Part shown: one piece after another, positions 44,678 through 54,200 of the stretch
Numbering within the stretch: position 1 is the first letter of the stretch
How the letters are laid out: each line of letters starts with the position of its first letter
Origin: Sipunculus nudus
Lineage: Eukaryota; Annelida; Sipuncula; Golfingiida; Sipunculidae
Direction: 5' to 3'
Assembly: GCA_026874595.1 (NCBI GenBank)
Contig: CM049320.1
Coordinates: 46,142,714 to 46,206,713, forward strand
DNA length: 64,000 nucleotides
Position numbers and translations under genes: made by a program
Notes under the pieces: model-generated
Told to the model about the DNA's origin: nothing
Database searches by the model: none
What the model saw: the letters and a program-made list of their open reading frames with translations, nothing else

Positions 44678-45828
44678 AAGATATCCTGGCTCCATTTTGT
44701 GATGTTTTCAAAGATGAGCTTGGTACCTTACAAAATGTGAAGGTGAAAATAAACATAGACCCTGAATGCACGCCCTGCTTCTATAAAGCAAGACCAGTGC
44801 CATTGGCACTCAAGGACAAGGTCATAAATGAACTTGATCGGTTAGAGCAGGAGGGTGTGATAAAGCCAACTGCTCACTCCGACTGGGCAGCACCACTGGT
44901 ACCAGTTTTAAAGAGTAACGGCAAAATTCGTCTGTGCGGCGATTACAAACTCACAGTAAATCAGGCCAGTAAAGTTGATTGTTATCCTATTCCAAAAATT
45001 GAAGAACTATATTCAAAGTTGTCAGGTGGTCAGAAGTTTACAAAACTTGACCTAAGTCATGCTTATCTGCAGTTAGTCTTGGACGAGGACTCGCAGAAAC
45101 TTACCACAGTCAATACACCCAAGGGACTGTATTTTTATACTAGGCTCCCTTTCGGAATTTCCTCTTCGCCAGGAATATTTCAGAGAGCCATCGAAGGAGT
45201 GTTGCAAGATGCTCCAATGACAACAGCATTTTTGGATGACATATTGGTCACAGGCCGCACTCATGAGGAACATGTGAAAAACTTGAAAATTGTCTTGCAA
45301 AAATTGCAAGATGCTGGACTCAGATTGAACAAACATAAATGTGAATTCCTGCAAGACTCGGTAACATATCTTGGCCATGTAATTGATGGTCTAGGCATCC
45401 ACCCAGATCCTGACAAATTACAAGGAGTCGAGGATGCGCCTGTGCCACAGAATGTTGCTGACCTACGTAGCTACTTGGGACTCATTAACTACTACAACAA
45501 ATTCTTTCCTAATGCAAGCACTGTGCTTCAACCACTGTACGAGTTATTGCACAAAGATACAAACTGGTCATGGGACAGACCCCAGATGGAAGCTTTTATT
45601 AAAAGCAAAGAGATGCTAAAATCATCAAACCTTCTTGTGCATTATGACCCGAGCAAACCGCTGGTTTTGGAATGTGATGCATCCCCTCATGGTGTAGGAG
45701 TGGTCCTTTCCCATGAGACTGAGGCAGGCCTAAGACCTATAGCTTATGCTTCCAGGATGCTTGCTCCGGCTGAACGCAAGTACGCTCAGCTAGAAAAAGA
45801 AGGTCTTGCTATCGTGTTCGGTGTCTAA
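44632..45828 (+). CDS. Gypsy-2 reverse transcriptase and start of RNase H
   Basis: The pol register is recognisable from 44632, although the first ATG in it is at 44737. RT motifs appear in order: LVPVLKSNGKIRLCGDY, KLDLSHAYLQL (catalytic Asp), LPFGISSSPGIF, and FLDD (residues 165-168 counted from the 44737 ATG). RNase H begins with ECDASPHGVG and AYASRML. The frame ends at TAA 45826-45828, inside RNase H. The sequence on both sides of the stop belongs to one domain, so this is a nonsense mutation. Confidence 0.9.
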   Translation: MNWHQIHQLSQDTAVEDILAPFCDVFKDELGTLQNVKVKINIDPECTPCFYKARPVPLALKDKVINELDRLEQEGVIKPTAHSDWAAPLVPVLKSNGKIRLCGDYKLTVNQASKVDCYPIPKIEELYSKLSGGQKFTKLDLSHAYLQLVLDEDSQKLTTVNTPKGLYFYTRLPFGISSSPGIFQRAIEGVLQDAPMTTAFLDDILVTGRTHEEHVKNLKIVLQKLQDAGLRLNKHKCEFLQDSVTYLGHVIDGLGIHPDPDKLQGVEDAPVPQNVADLRSYLGLINYYNKFFPNASTVLQPLYELLHKDTNWSWDRPQMEAFIKSKEMLKSSNLLVHYDPSKPLVLECDASPHGVGVVLSHETEAGLRPIAYASRMLAPAERKYAQLEKEGLAIVFGV

Positions 45829-46797
45829 CGTTTCCATAAATATCTTTACGGCCGCAGATTTATGATATATACGGACCATAAACCCTTGCTTGGCTTACTG
45901 AAAGAACACAAACCTACTTCTACTATGGCTTCTGGTCGGATTCAAAGGTGGGCACTCCTCCTTGGAAGTTACAACTACACCATGGTACATAAGCCAGGTA
46001 AGGAAATCTCAAATGCTGATGCACTAAGTAGATTACCCAGCTCCAGTACACAACCGACTGATATTCCTGAACCACCCGAGGTAGTTTTCTCGATGGAGTA
46101 TATAACATCAGCTAAACCCATCACATCCCAGGATATTGCAAATGAGACGCGTAGAGACCCTGTTCTGAGCCGTGTTGTTCAGTATGTGTTACAGGGATGG
46201 CCTGTAAAAACAACAGAAGCAGAGCTCAGACCATATGCTTCGAGGAGACAAGAACTATCAGTTCAGAGTGACTGTCTACTCTGGGGATGTCGAATTGTGG
46301 TGCCACCAAAGTATCGTGAAGCAGTGTTAACAGAGCTACATTCCACACACCCTGGTATTGTGCGAATGAAAGGTCCGAGTAGATCTTATGTTTGGTGGCC
46401 CAATTTGGACAATGACATAGAACTCACAGTCAAACAATGTACTCCATGCCAAGAGCTAGGAAGAAATCCACCCAAAGCTCCCTTACATCCCTGGTCTTGG
46501 CCTACCAAACCTTGGGACAGACTTCACATCGATTTTGCGGGCCCGTTTGAGGGTAAAATGATTCTTATTATTGTGGATGCAGGCACCAAATTTGTGGATG
46601 CACATGTCATGTCTGGTAACACGTCTGCCGCTATCATTGACCGCTTAAGACATACTTTCGCTACACATGGTTTACCCTGTTCATTAGTCTCAGACAATGC
46701 TACTTGTTTCACTAGCCAAGAATTTCAAGCTTTCTGCCAAAGTAATGGGATACGACATGTGAAAGTATCGCCTTTTCACCCAGCCAGTAATGGATAA
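45829..46797 (+). CDS. Gypsy-2 RNase H end and integrase
   Basis: This has the same register as the RT frame. The annotated ATG is at 45862, but sequence from 45829 belongs to the protein. RNase H ends with YTDHKPLLGLL and KEISNADALSRLP. The integrase zinc motif has H160, H163, C193 and C196 (numbered from 45862). Catalytic D224 (HIDFAGP) and D278 (SDNAT) follow. The frame then stops at TAA 46795-46797, two codons before the catalytic Glu, so the active site is split. Confidence 0.9.
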   Translation, partial: RFHKYLYGRRFMIYTDHKPLLGLLKEHKPTSTMASGRIQRWALLLGSYNYTMVHKPGKEISNADALSRLPSSSTQPTDIPEPPEVVFSMEYITSAKPITSQDIANETRRDPVLSRVVQYVLQGWPVKTTEAELRPYASRRQELSVQSDCLLWGCRIVVPPKYREAVLTELHSTHPGIVRMKGPSRSYVWWPNLDNDIELTVKQCTPCQELGRNPPKAPLHPWSWPTKPWDRLHIDFAGPFEGKMILIIVDAGTKFVDAHVMSGNTSAAIIDRLRHTFATHGLPCSLVSDNATCFTSQEFQAFCQSNGIRHVKVSPFHPASNG

Positions 46798-47508
46798 GCA
46801 GAAAAAGCAGTTCAGTCGGTGAAAAATGGTCTAAAGCGATGTAACCAAGGTTCATTGGAAAGCCGGCTATATCGCTATTTGTTAACCTACAATCTCACTC
46901 CACACACTACAACTGGTGAACCCCCGTCCGTGCTCCTGATGAGACGTAGGCCTCGCTCTCGACTGGATCTGCTTCGGCCAGATATTGAAGCAGATGTTCA
47001 TGTTAAACAGGACAAAATGAAGCAGCATCATGACAAGCATGCTCAAGCTCGTTCATTCTTCTGTGGTGATGCTGTGTATGCGCGAAACTTTGCTGGACTT
47101 CCCGGCTGGCTTCCAGGTGTAGTTCAAGACCAACTTGGTCCGGTTTCTTTTGCTGTCAGGCTGGTGGACGGCAGAGTCTGGCGACGGCACCAAGATCACC
47201 TGAAACGCAGGTATCCCTTTGATGAGTCCTCTCCCTGTGAGGGGGAGGAGGTGGTAGCGCAGAGACAGGATGATAATACAATTAACATCCCTCAGTACCC
47301 ATACCGTGCCAGTATTGTTCCAGAACGTGCAGAACCTTCAACGTGCCAGGATATCCTGATTCCACCAGAGGTGGACGCTGAGAGGTCTACCAGTGCTATT
47401 ACCTCTATTACCCCGCTACTGCACAGAATACTCGCGGTTCCAACAACAAAACAAATAGTGTCGCACTTCGCAGGTCAGAGAGAGCGCGCCGCTCCCCTGA
47501 CAGATTAG
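46798..47508 (+). CDS. Gypsy-2 integrase C-terminal part
   Basis: It continues in register directly after the stop at 46795 and begins with AEKA, the catalytic Glu region. Then come a helical stretch (RYLLTYNLTPHTTTGEPPSVLLM) and an SH3-like end (FFCGDAVYARNF, WLPGVVQDQLGPVSFAV, RRHQDHLK). The final 80 residues are low complexity. It ends at TAG 47506-47508, about 560 bases before the polypurine tract. Confidence 0.85.
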   Translation, partial: AEKAVQSVKNGLKRCNQGSLESRLYRYLLTYNLTPHTTTGEPPSVLLMRRRPRSRLDLLRPDIEADVHVKQDKMKQHHDKHAQARSFFCGDAVYARNFAGLPGWLPGVVQDQLGPVSFAVRLVDGRVWRRHQDHLKRRYPFDESSPCEGEEVVAQRQDDNTINIPQYPYRASIVPERAEPSTCQDILIPPEVDAERSTSAITSITPLLHRILAVPTTKQIVSHFAGQRERAAPLTD

Positions 47509-48071
47509 ATTTGTAACAAAAAAGTGCATGATTTGATACCCGTGCTTCAATGGATTACTTATTCTATACCTGCAAGGTAGATACTACAAGTGAACTGTGT
47601 TTCTAATTTCTTGACCGATTATTTTAAGTGTTTATGACATTTGATTAAAGGTTGAGCTTGCTGAACTTGAAACTGACTGATTTAAATCCGTATTATTCAG
47701 ATAGCTATCTCACATTTACAGGTGGACAGGACACATTTAATTTCTGCAACATTTTTCATGTGTGAACCTTTAAGACTGGATTGCATGCATCTCAGGTTTC
47801 ACATTTAATATTTATGATCTTGATCTTGTTTCCTTTACTGTGTATAATAAGCTGAGTTTAAAGTAGGTTCTGAGTGTAATTGTAGTAACTTGTCTGGTTC
47901 TAAGCCTTCTTCAGTTTTACGGCTGACTTTAGATGTTTGACACATGTGGTACACACATTTTAATTCAGTCTCGGTACAATTCAAGTTCCTACTCTTTATT
48001 CGAGCGCAATATTTAAAATGATAAGCTGTTTACTGTATTGCATGGTAACTTTGAATTTTAAGTCTTCAGCT
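47509..48071 (+). other. Gypsy-2 3' untranslated segment
   Basis: AT-rich sequence between integrase and the polypurine tract. No accessory ORF is seen. Confidence 0.7.
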
Positions 48072-48085
48072 AAAAAGGGGAGGAA
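48072..48085 (+). promoter_or_regulatory. Gypsy-2 polypurine tract
   Basis: AAAAAGGGGAGGAA, all purine, directly before the 3' LTR start TGTCATG. Confidence 0.85.
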
Positions 48086-48305
48086 TGTCATGTACTAGAC
48101 AGACTGTTTAGTTTTTATATCAGTATCTCCGCATATGTGTTTTAGTTTTGGAGTCGTTGACATACACCCTATATGCTTTTCATGTTTGTGCAAATGACAC
48201 ACGCCCGGTGGCCTCGTTGTGATCTCGTTGGTAATAAATGTTTGTTTTTACTACAAGGACTTTTCATTGCCTTCGTGGAGCCTAAACAGGCTCACAAACA
48301 TACTA
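48086..48305 (+). repeat. Gypsy-2 3' LTR (intact, 220 bp)
   Basis: It begins TGTCATG and ends ATACTA, followed by the duplicated target AAACT (48306-48310). It ends TA, not the usual CA. Confidence 0.9.
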
Positions 48306-49367
48306 AAACTTAATGATATTGGATCGACTTTCTAAGTCTTTGAATGTGTTCTGTCAATTGCAACTAAAAAGGAGTTTTATGAGCTCTGTGACCCCAGGGA
48401 ACCCAAAAGGGTGGCCATGGTAATCTTAACATAGAGATAATGATAAAACTTAATGATATTAGATGATTGGATCAATTTCTACTGTTTCTTGTGTTCAGTT
48501 AATTGCAACTAACCAGGAGTTGTCGGAAGTTACAGAGGGTACGCAAGGTCAAATTCAAATGTATGTACTAATATTTCAAAGCATAAATATATCTTGGGCA
48601 CTGCACTGTCATATGTTATGTGATATGGTAATCAAAAGGAAATGGACCTGATGAAATTGATTGTCGTGATATCTTTTATATATTGCTGATTCTCTCATAG
48701 TAGTACTACATGGTCTAGTTGCCTACCATATTAAAACAAAACAAACATCTAGAATCAATTTGTGTGGTATATGGTAGATTCCAATTTTCCAAAAGCTTTG
48801 TTTGTGGTTTTGATACAGAAATATTCATGTCATATTAAATTATTCAAAGTACCTTGTAGAACAGGGGGATCAGTAAAAACCGTTGTCTGGATATTTTCTA
48901 TATAGTTTATCTGAATGTGAGCTGAAACAGGTCTTGTTGTTAAAAGTTATAGATAAGGTACTTCTAAAAGCTAAAAGGAGACAAATAATGCACACACAAA
49001 AAATAATAAGCCATATTTGATCAGCAGAAAAAAGGCACATCTACATATGTAAAATGGCATAAGAGTACGCATTATTCCTAAAGGGAAGTTTGTACATTAC
49101 AGGAATACAAATATCTCTACGGTACACTTTTTGGGTTTAACGGACCATGTAGATCTGGGCATAAAAGCCAACACCATGGATGGAATATTTTTTTTTATAT
49201 ATTTTTTGTGGAGGTAGCCGCCTCCATTTTTAATGCAAACTTAACTACATATATGTACATCTGCAGATTTCTATTCCGGTTTCGTACTAGGTGACAGGAC
49301 ACTGAGGGCAGTATCACACGTTTCCTCTCATTTTGTCATTGCGGGACCTTGGTGCGTAATCATCCCC

Positions 49368-49500
49368 ATTGCTGGGTCATACCACCGAGGATTCCACCGA
49401 CCATCCCCAAAAGGTGCACTCGTTTGGGAGTTAAGCACGGCCGTTAGGCACGATCTTCCGATCTTCCAATTAAGCCTGGATGGAATCTCTGTCGAGTGTG
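49368..49500 (+). pseudogene. 5S rRNA-like segment (pseudogene or 5S-derived SINE head)
   Basis: Three blocks recall 5S rRNA in the right order: GTCATACCACC (49376), GGGAGTTAAGCACGGCCG (about 49426) and CCTGGATGGAAT (about 49475). The spacing of the first two fits 5S. The second gap is longer, partly through a direct repeat GATCTTCC-GATCTTCC. The sequence is too diverged for a functional 5S gene. A SINE of the 5S-headed kind is possible, but no tail or second copy is seen in the window. Confidence 0.35.
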
Positions 49501-49568
49501 CATCAACCAAAAGATGCAAATGTTATAATAATGTAAACCATCAGCTGTTTCCAGTGGCGAAAACTGCT

Positions 49569-49588
49569 CCCCCCCCCCCCCCCCCCCA
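49569..49588 (+). repeat. Poly-C run
   Basis: Uninterrupted run of about 18 C followed by a C/T-rich stretch. Confidence 0.85.
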
Positions 49589-51210
49589 CCTTCCCCCTTT
49601 GAGTGCCAACACCTCTCATGTAATTTGATTCTTTTCCCATTTATTCATGATTTATTTGTATTATTTATTGACGTATGTGTGATTTGTTCCATTAAGATAA
49701 CATCTAACTGTATACTTAGAAAGAGGGTCTTTCTTAATTCCTTTCTGCATGGTGCTGGGCGCACAGTCCGGTTTGGTGTTGGCTGTTACTCTTACATGCG
49801 CTCTGCCTAGACTGCAGGTCATTAAATTTGCAAAGTTAAACATAGTCTTCCACATCTACTATTTTACCACGAAAATTAAATTTGTTGTTATTTTGTGACT
49901 GGTTAACTTGGAAACACATGATTCAACATGTAACATACAATTGAATGTATGGACCTTGCAGTTTATTTCCTAAGTTTTAAGCCCCACTAAGTTTTAACCA
50001 CATTATCCAAAGACATTTAATAAAGTAATATTTGTGGAGCAGAAAATCCTAATATTTTTTATGTGAAATAAAGAAAAATATTGCTCATTATAAACCTACT
50101 CCCTATACAGGAGGCATTATTTATATCAAGGTTTTCATATCGTGTGTACAGAGAAACGTTGGGAAGAAAACGTTTGAACCTTTTATCATGCGATTATACT
50201 ACCGTGTTATTACAGGTGTTTTAATTCATGAATTGACTATTGATTTCAAGATGTTTTTGAATTTCAATGTCTTTAATCCCCCGATGTTACCAACAATATT
50301 ACCAATGTGTATAACAGGTATGTAATAAAGAGTATGATCATGCAGTAGAGTGTTTCAATATTAAGGAGGGAACCTTCACCAGAGATCTTCCTTTGTTTCT
50401 CGAATTCAAGAAGAGCGGAGCAGATTGCCAAATTTAAAACTTAATCTCTTACACAGCATCAAGGCCTCTGTAGTTGCATGGTCAACGGTTTCACCAAAGA
50501 ATTTATATAACAGGACTGTAGCAGAAAAATAAGTATTTCCAATGTTCACACTGACTGTCTTTCAGGCATTGCTGTGCCTTAGGATTTAAATATAATACAT
50601 AATTTCAACCACGTTCAAGATCAATCCATGTTGACTTTACCTGCATACATATATATGGTCACTTGAAACAGTTATCCTTATATTACATATTCCACTGCCC
50701 ATCTCAATATTATGCGAATACGTTCTAAGCGTATCTTATAACCAGCTTCTGTGGCATTCTGGTTTTCTAAGCACGCGCATCTTCTTGTCGATGCAGACTT
50801 AATAGTTATTATCATCCGTAGTAGTGGTATCTAAATCTTGAGGTGTTTGGTCCCGATTATCTGACATTAACCTACGGGGTTCTTAAAGATACATGTATCT
50901 GAACTCGCCAGATGCCATTTACATGTACACACTTAACATTTTTTACGGACCGAATCAGCATGACCCTGTGCACGTGCAGATGTGATGTCTTCTTTTGTCA
51001 GGGCAGCATATCTTTCTGTTATACTATTTCCATCATTTTGTGACAATTACAGTAATAGCTGACCTATTCCCGCCTATATTCAGGTAAACTCAAAAGATAT
51101 TCAGACCAGAGTATTTAATACTCTTCGAAGTGTACCAAGCGTCTGGAATAGTTAACGGGCCAAAGGTTGTCCCTGTAACAGGTTCAAACAGGCTGTTTTA
51201 ATCTTTTTTT

Positions 51211-54200
51211 AGCGAACCTGTGAGCTTATGCGATGGTGCGGCGTCGTACGTCGTATGTCGTACGTTGTGCGTCGTGCGTCGTCTGTACGTTAACCATAGC
51301 TATCTCAAAAACGGCAGGAGCTAGTATCACCAAAGTTTTTGCAAATAATCAATCGTCCAAAAAACTATATCGGATTTTGTTTATTTATTTTTCTTACTGC
51401 ATTTTCTTAGATTTTATAGGGAAAAAGCTACAAAAGTTTTAAAAATCTTCTTTGCCGAAACTTTCCAGCCAAATTGTCCTATATTTCTCAGAAAAATTCC
51501 CTGGAACAATCTCTCTAAAGTTTGTTAGAATGGTTCCAGTTCGGAGATTTTTGGCCAAGTTACAGGAGGTTGAACTTTGTCATCTGTCCAAAAAAGCATA
51601 TTAAAATTTAAATCTTAGAAACGGCTGGAGCTATCATCACCAAATTTTATGCGAATGTTGGTCACATAGGTCATATTTGAAATTGAGGTATTGGTGGCGC
51701 CACCTGCATCAGCTTTTTTTTGTACGGGGTCATCAGTGCCTGTATCACACTGGGGGCTACAAAAAACTTCTTCTCTGAAACCATTTGGCCAAAATGTTTA
51801 ATATCGCACAGAAATGATCCTAGGGTAGTGCTTTCTGAAGTTTGTTCAAATGGTCTCTGTTCAGTGACTTTTGGCTAAGTTATGGGAAGCTGAATTTAGT
51901 CATATGCCATAACAGCCCATTTTAGTTCAGTGGCTACAAAGATCTTCTTCTAAAAAACCACTGGGCCAATTTCTTAAATCTCACACATTAATTATCCTCA
52001 GATGTTGATAATTTAAGTTTGTTCAAGTGGTTTTGGTTCAGTGCTTTTTGACTTAGTTACGGGAAGCTGAACTTAGCCAGTTTGCTGTATCTTTCTATAT
52101 GAGTTATAAACCTGCGAAACTTTTTTCGACTGTTGCCACTGAAGCCAGTTTGTTAAATATTTTACAAGAATAATCCCTACAATAATTCTTACAATAATTG
52201 TCATTAATGGTTCCACATGAATGATTTTTGGCTGAATTATGGAGATTGAATTGAGTCATTTTACCATATATGTAAGCTTTGTGATGCTGTTACATATAGC
52301 CTGGCACCAGTTTATCAGCATCTATTACATCATGCCACTAGACAATTAGATTTCAGGTTATCTTTGGTTAATATTGACAAGAAGGATTTTTTAAAAGCTT
52401 TTAAAAAATTAGATTTATGATTTTAAGTTATTCATCATACCAGGCAATGGGATATTCATTGATATTCAGCTCTCTGTGGCTATATAAAGACAACTGTACA
52501 TGGATTATAAATAATTGGTATCCCTACTTGACTTAATTCAAGAATTTGCCATCAATGAGATATATCTGTATTTTAATTTTGCATTCAATATGCATCTGTA
52601 ATAATTTTACATGTATTCCTGATTTTCTTTTTTATAAAAAGTCAGCTGCAAAGCATTTTGTATTGGGAAAATTAATATCAAAGTTATTTCAAGTAGGGAC
52701 GACTTTTGTGTACAGATGGCAGCACTTGGTTTACCACTGGCAGATTGCCAGTGCCTTGATGTTGGCCATTAGCCAAGATGATGTCAGCTCTATAAATAGT
52801 TTTGGCACAGTGCCTGGATTGGAAGAAGTGCAGCCAGGTATAGGTCAAGAGTTCACTCAGTGCAGTAGCTGCATTCTATTTATAGCTTTGACAGACTGCT
52901 CACTGCTACAGATGTGGCAGCCTTCAGCCTGGATCTATTTATAGCTTTGGCAGACTGCCAACTGCGCAGATTATGCAACATGTCAAAAGTTTTGTCAGTG
53001 CAGCCAGGTACAGGTCAAAAATTCACTCAGTCTAGCCAGGTGCAGGTCTAGAGTTCACTCAGTGCAGTAGCTTGAGGCAGCAATTTGTCACAGTTCACTC
53101 GTAGGCAACTGCCTTACACACCTAAGCCTGTCAGCCCAGTGCATCAAACTCTGGGGAGGTTTGATGTATTGGACTGATATTTTGACCTGTCTATGCGTCT
53201 TTGATGGTATTTTTATCTTCAAGTCAGGTGGTGCCACCTACATTGACTTTTGCAGTGTATGCGCCTGCTTATTTCTACAGAGAAATTTGATACATCAGCG
53301 TAATATTGGGCATGTTTATACATATCGGGTAGCTTTATAGTGTACAAGACTGGTGGCGCCACATACAATAATTTTTGCACAGTGAATGGCCCTGCTTATT
53401 TCACAGGAGGGGTTTGACATATCAGTCTGACAGTGGACATATGTATATATCTCTTCGTTGTATACAAGACTGGTAGTGCCAGCTACAATCATTGTATCCG
53501 CCAAAACAGAGTTTTGTGGATGCTATGATTTCAGTCAGACGCCGCTGCCACTGCGACCGCAACTGCCGCATAGGTTTCCTGAGAACTCCCCCGTAACCAC
53601 TGGGCAGAACTTTTTAAATTAGGAATTATGATCGGGTCACATGTGAACTGCTGCGCCCTCATTTTTGGTTGACCTCTGACCTTTCCTCTCTGCCCAGCAT
53701 CCATTTGTGCGTCTGTTTCCAAACATAAACCCACATATCTCGGGAACCGTTTGACCGATCAGGCTAAAAATTTTGTACAAATGTACCACTTTGATAGCTT
53801 TATAATATACACTAAACATGGTGGCGCCACCTGCAACCATTTTTGCACATTGTCCATTTATTCATCTGCCTTGGGATAAAATCACTCATGTCTCGGCAGT
53901 GGTTTGACTTATCCACCTGAAATTTTGCAGGTTTATACATCCTTGACAGCTCTCTTGACTTTATGACAGGTGGTGCCACCTACATTCACATTTACGCTGC
54001 AGACATCCAAGCTCATATCTCGGGAACCATTTGACCTATTGGGCAAAAATTTTGCATGTTTATAGATCTCACAGAGCTCTTTATCATACGCAAAACTGGT
54101 GGCGCCACCAGCAACCATTTTTGCACAGCATCCATCTGTTTGTTTGCCATGGGATAAAAACACTTACATCTCTGCAGTGGTTTCACATATCTGCCTAAAA

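Larger units (their letters stand above)
34253..48305 (+). mobile_element. Gypsy-2: Ty3/Gypsy LTR retrotransposon, plus strand
   Basis: It is flanked by the 5-bp duplication AAACT (34248-34252 and 48306-48310). Its 5' LTR is split by Gypsy-1 into 34253-34449 and 43226-43248 (197 + 23 = 220 bp); the intact 3' LTR is 48086-48305, also 220 bp. The LTRs begin TGTCATG and end ATACTA and differ at about 4 positions. A primer-binding site starts at 43251. A polypurine tract (48072-48085) abuts the 3' LTR. The gene order is gag, protease, RT, RNase H, integrase. Net length without Gypsy-1 is about 5.28 kb. A tRNA-Ser-like primer site and the overall gag/pol style suggest the Mag-like lineage; that placement is tentative. 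Confidence 0.9.
48311..51210 (+). other. Element X interior, no recognised gene
   Basis: The start (to about 48530) has two copies of a block with 'cttaacatagagataatg' and 'cttaatgatatt' that is also present left of Gypsy-2 (34200-34252). The rest is AT-rich with no domain-bearing ORF. A 5S rRNA-like segment lies at 49368-49500 and a C-run at 49569-49588. No transposase signature is visible. Confidence 0.5.

Noticed and set aside
49328-49519. 63-codon ORF over the 5S-like segment
   Set aside because: It lies antisense to the rRNA-like blocks and has no protein features.
52546-52944. 132-codon ORF
   Set aside because: It lies in family C interior, is mostly hydrophobic or low-information, and shows no known domain.
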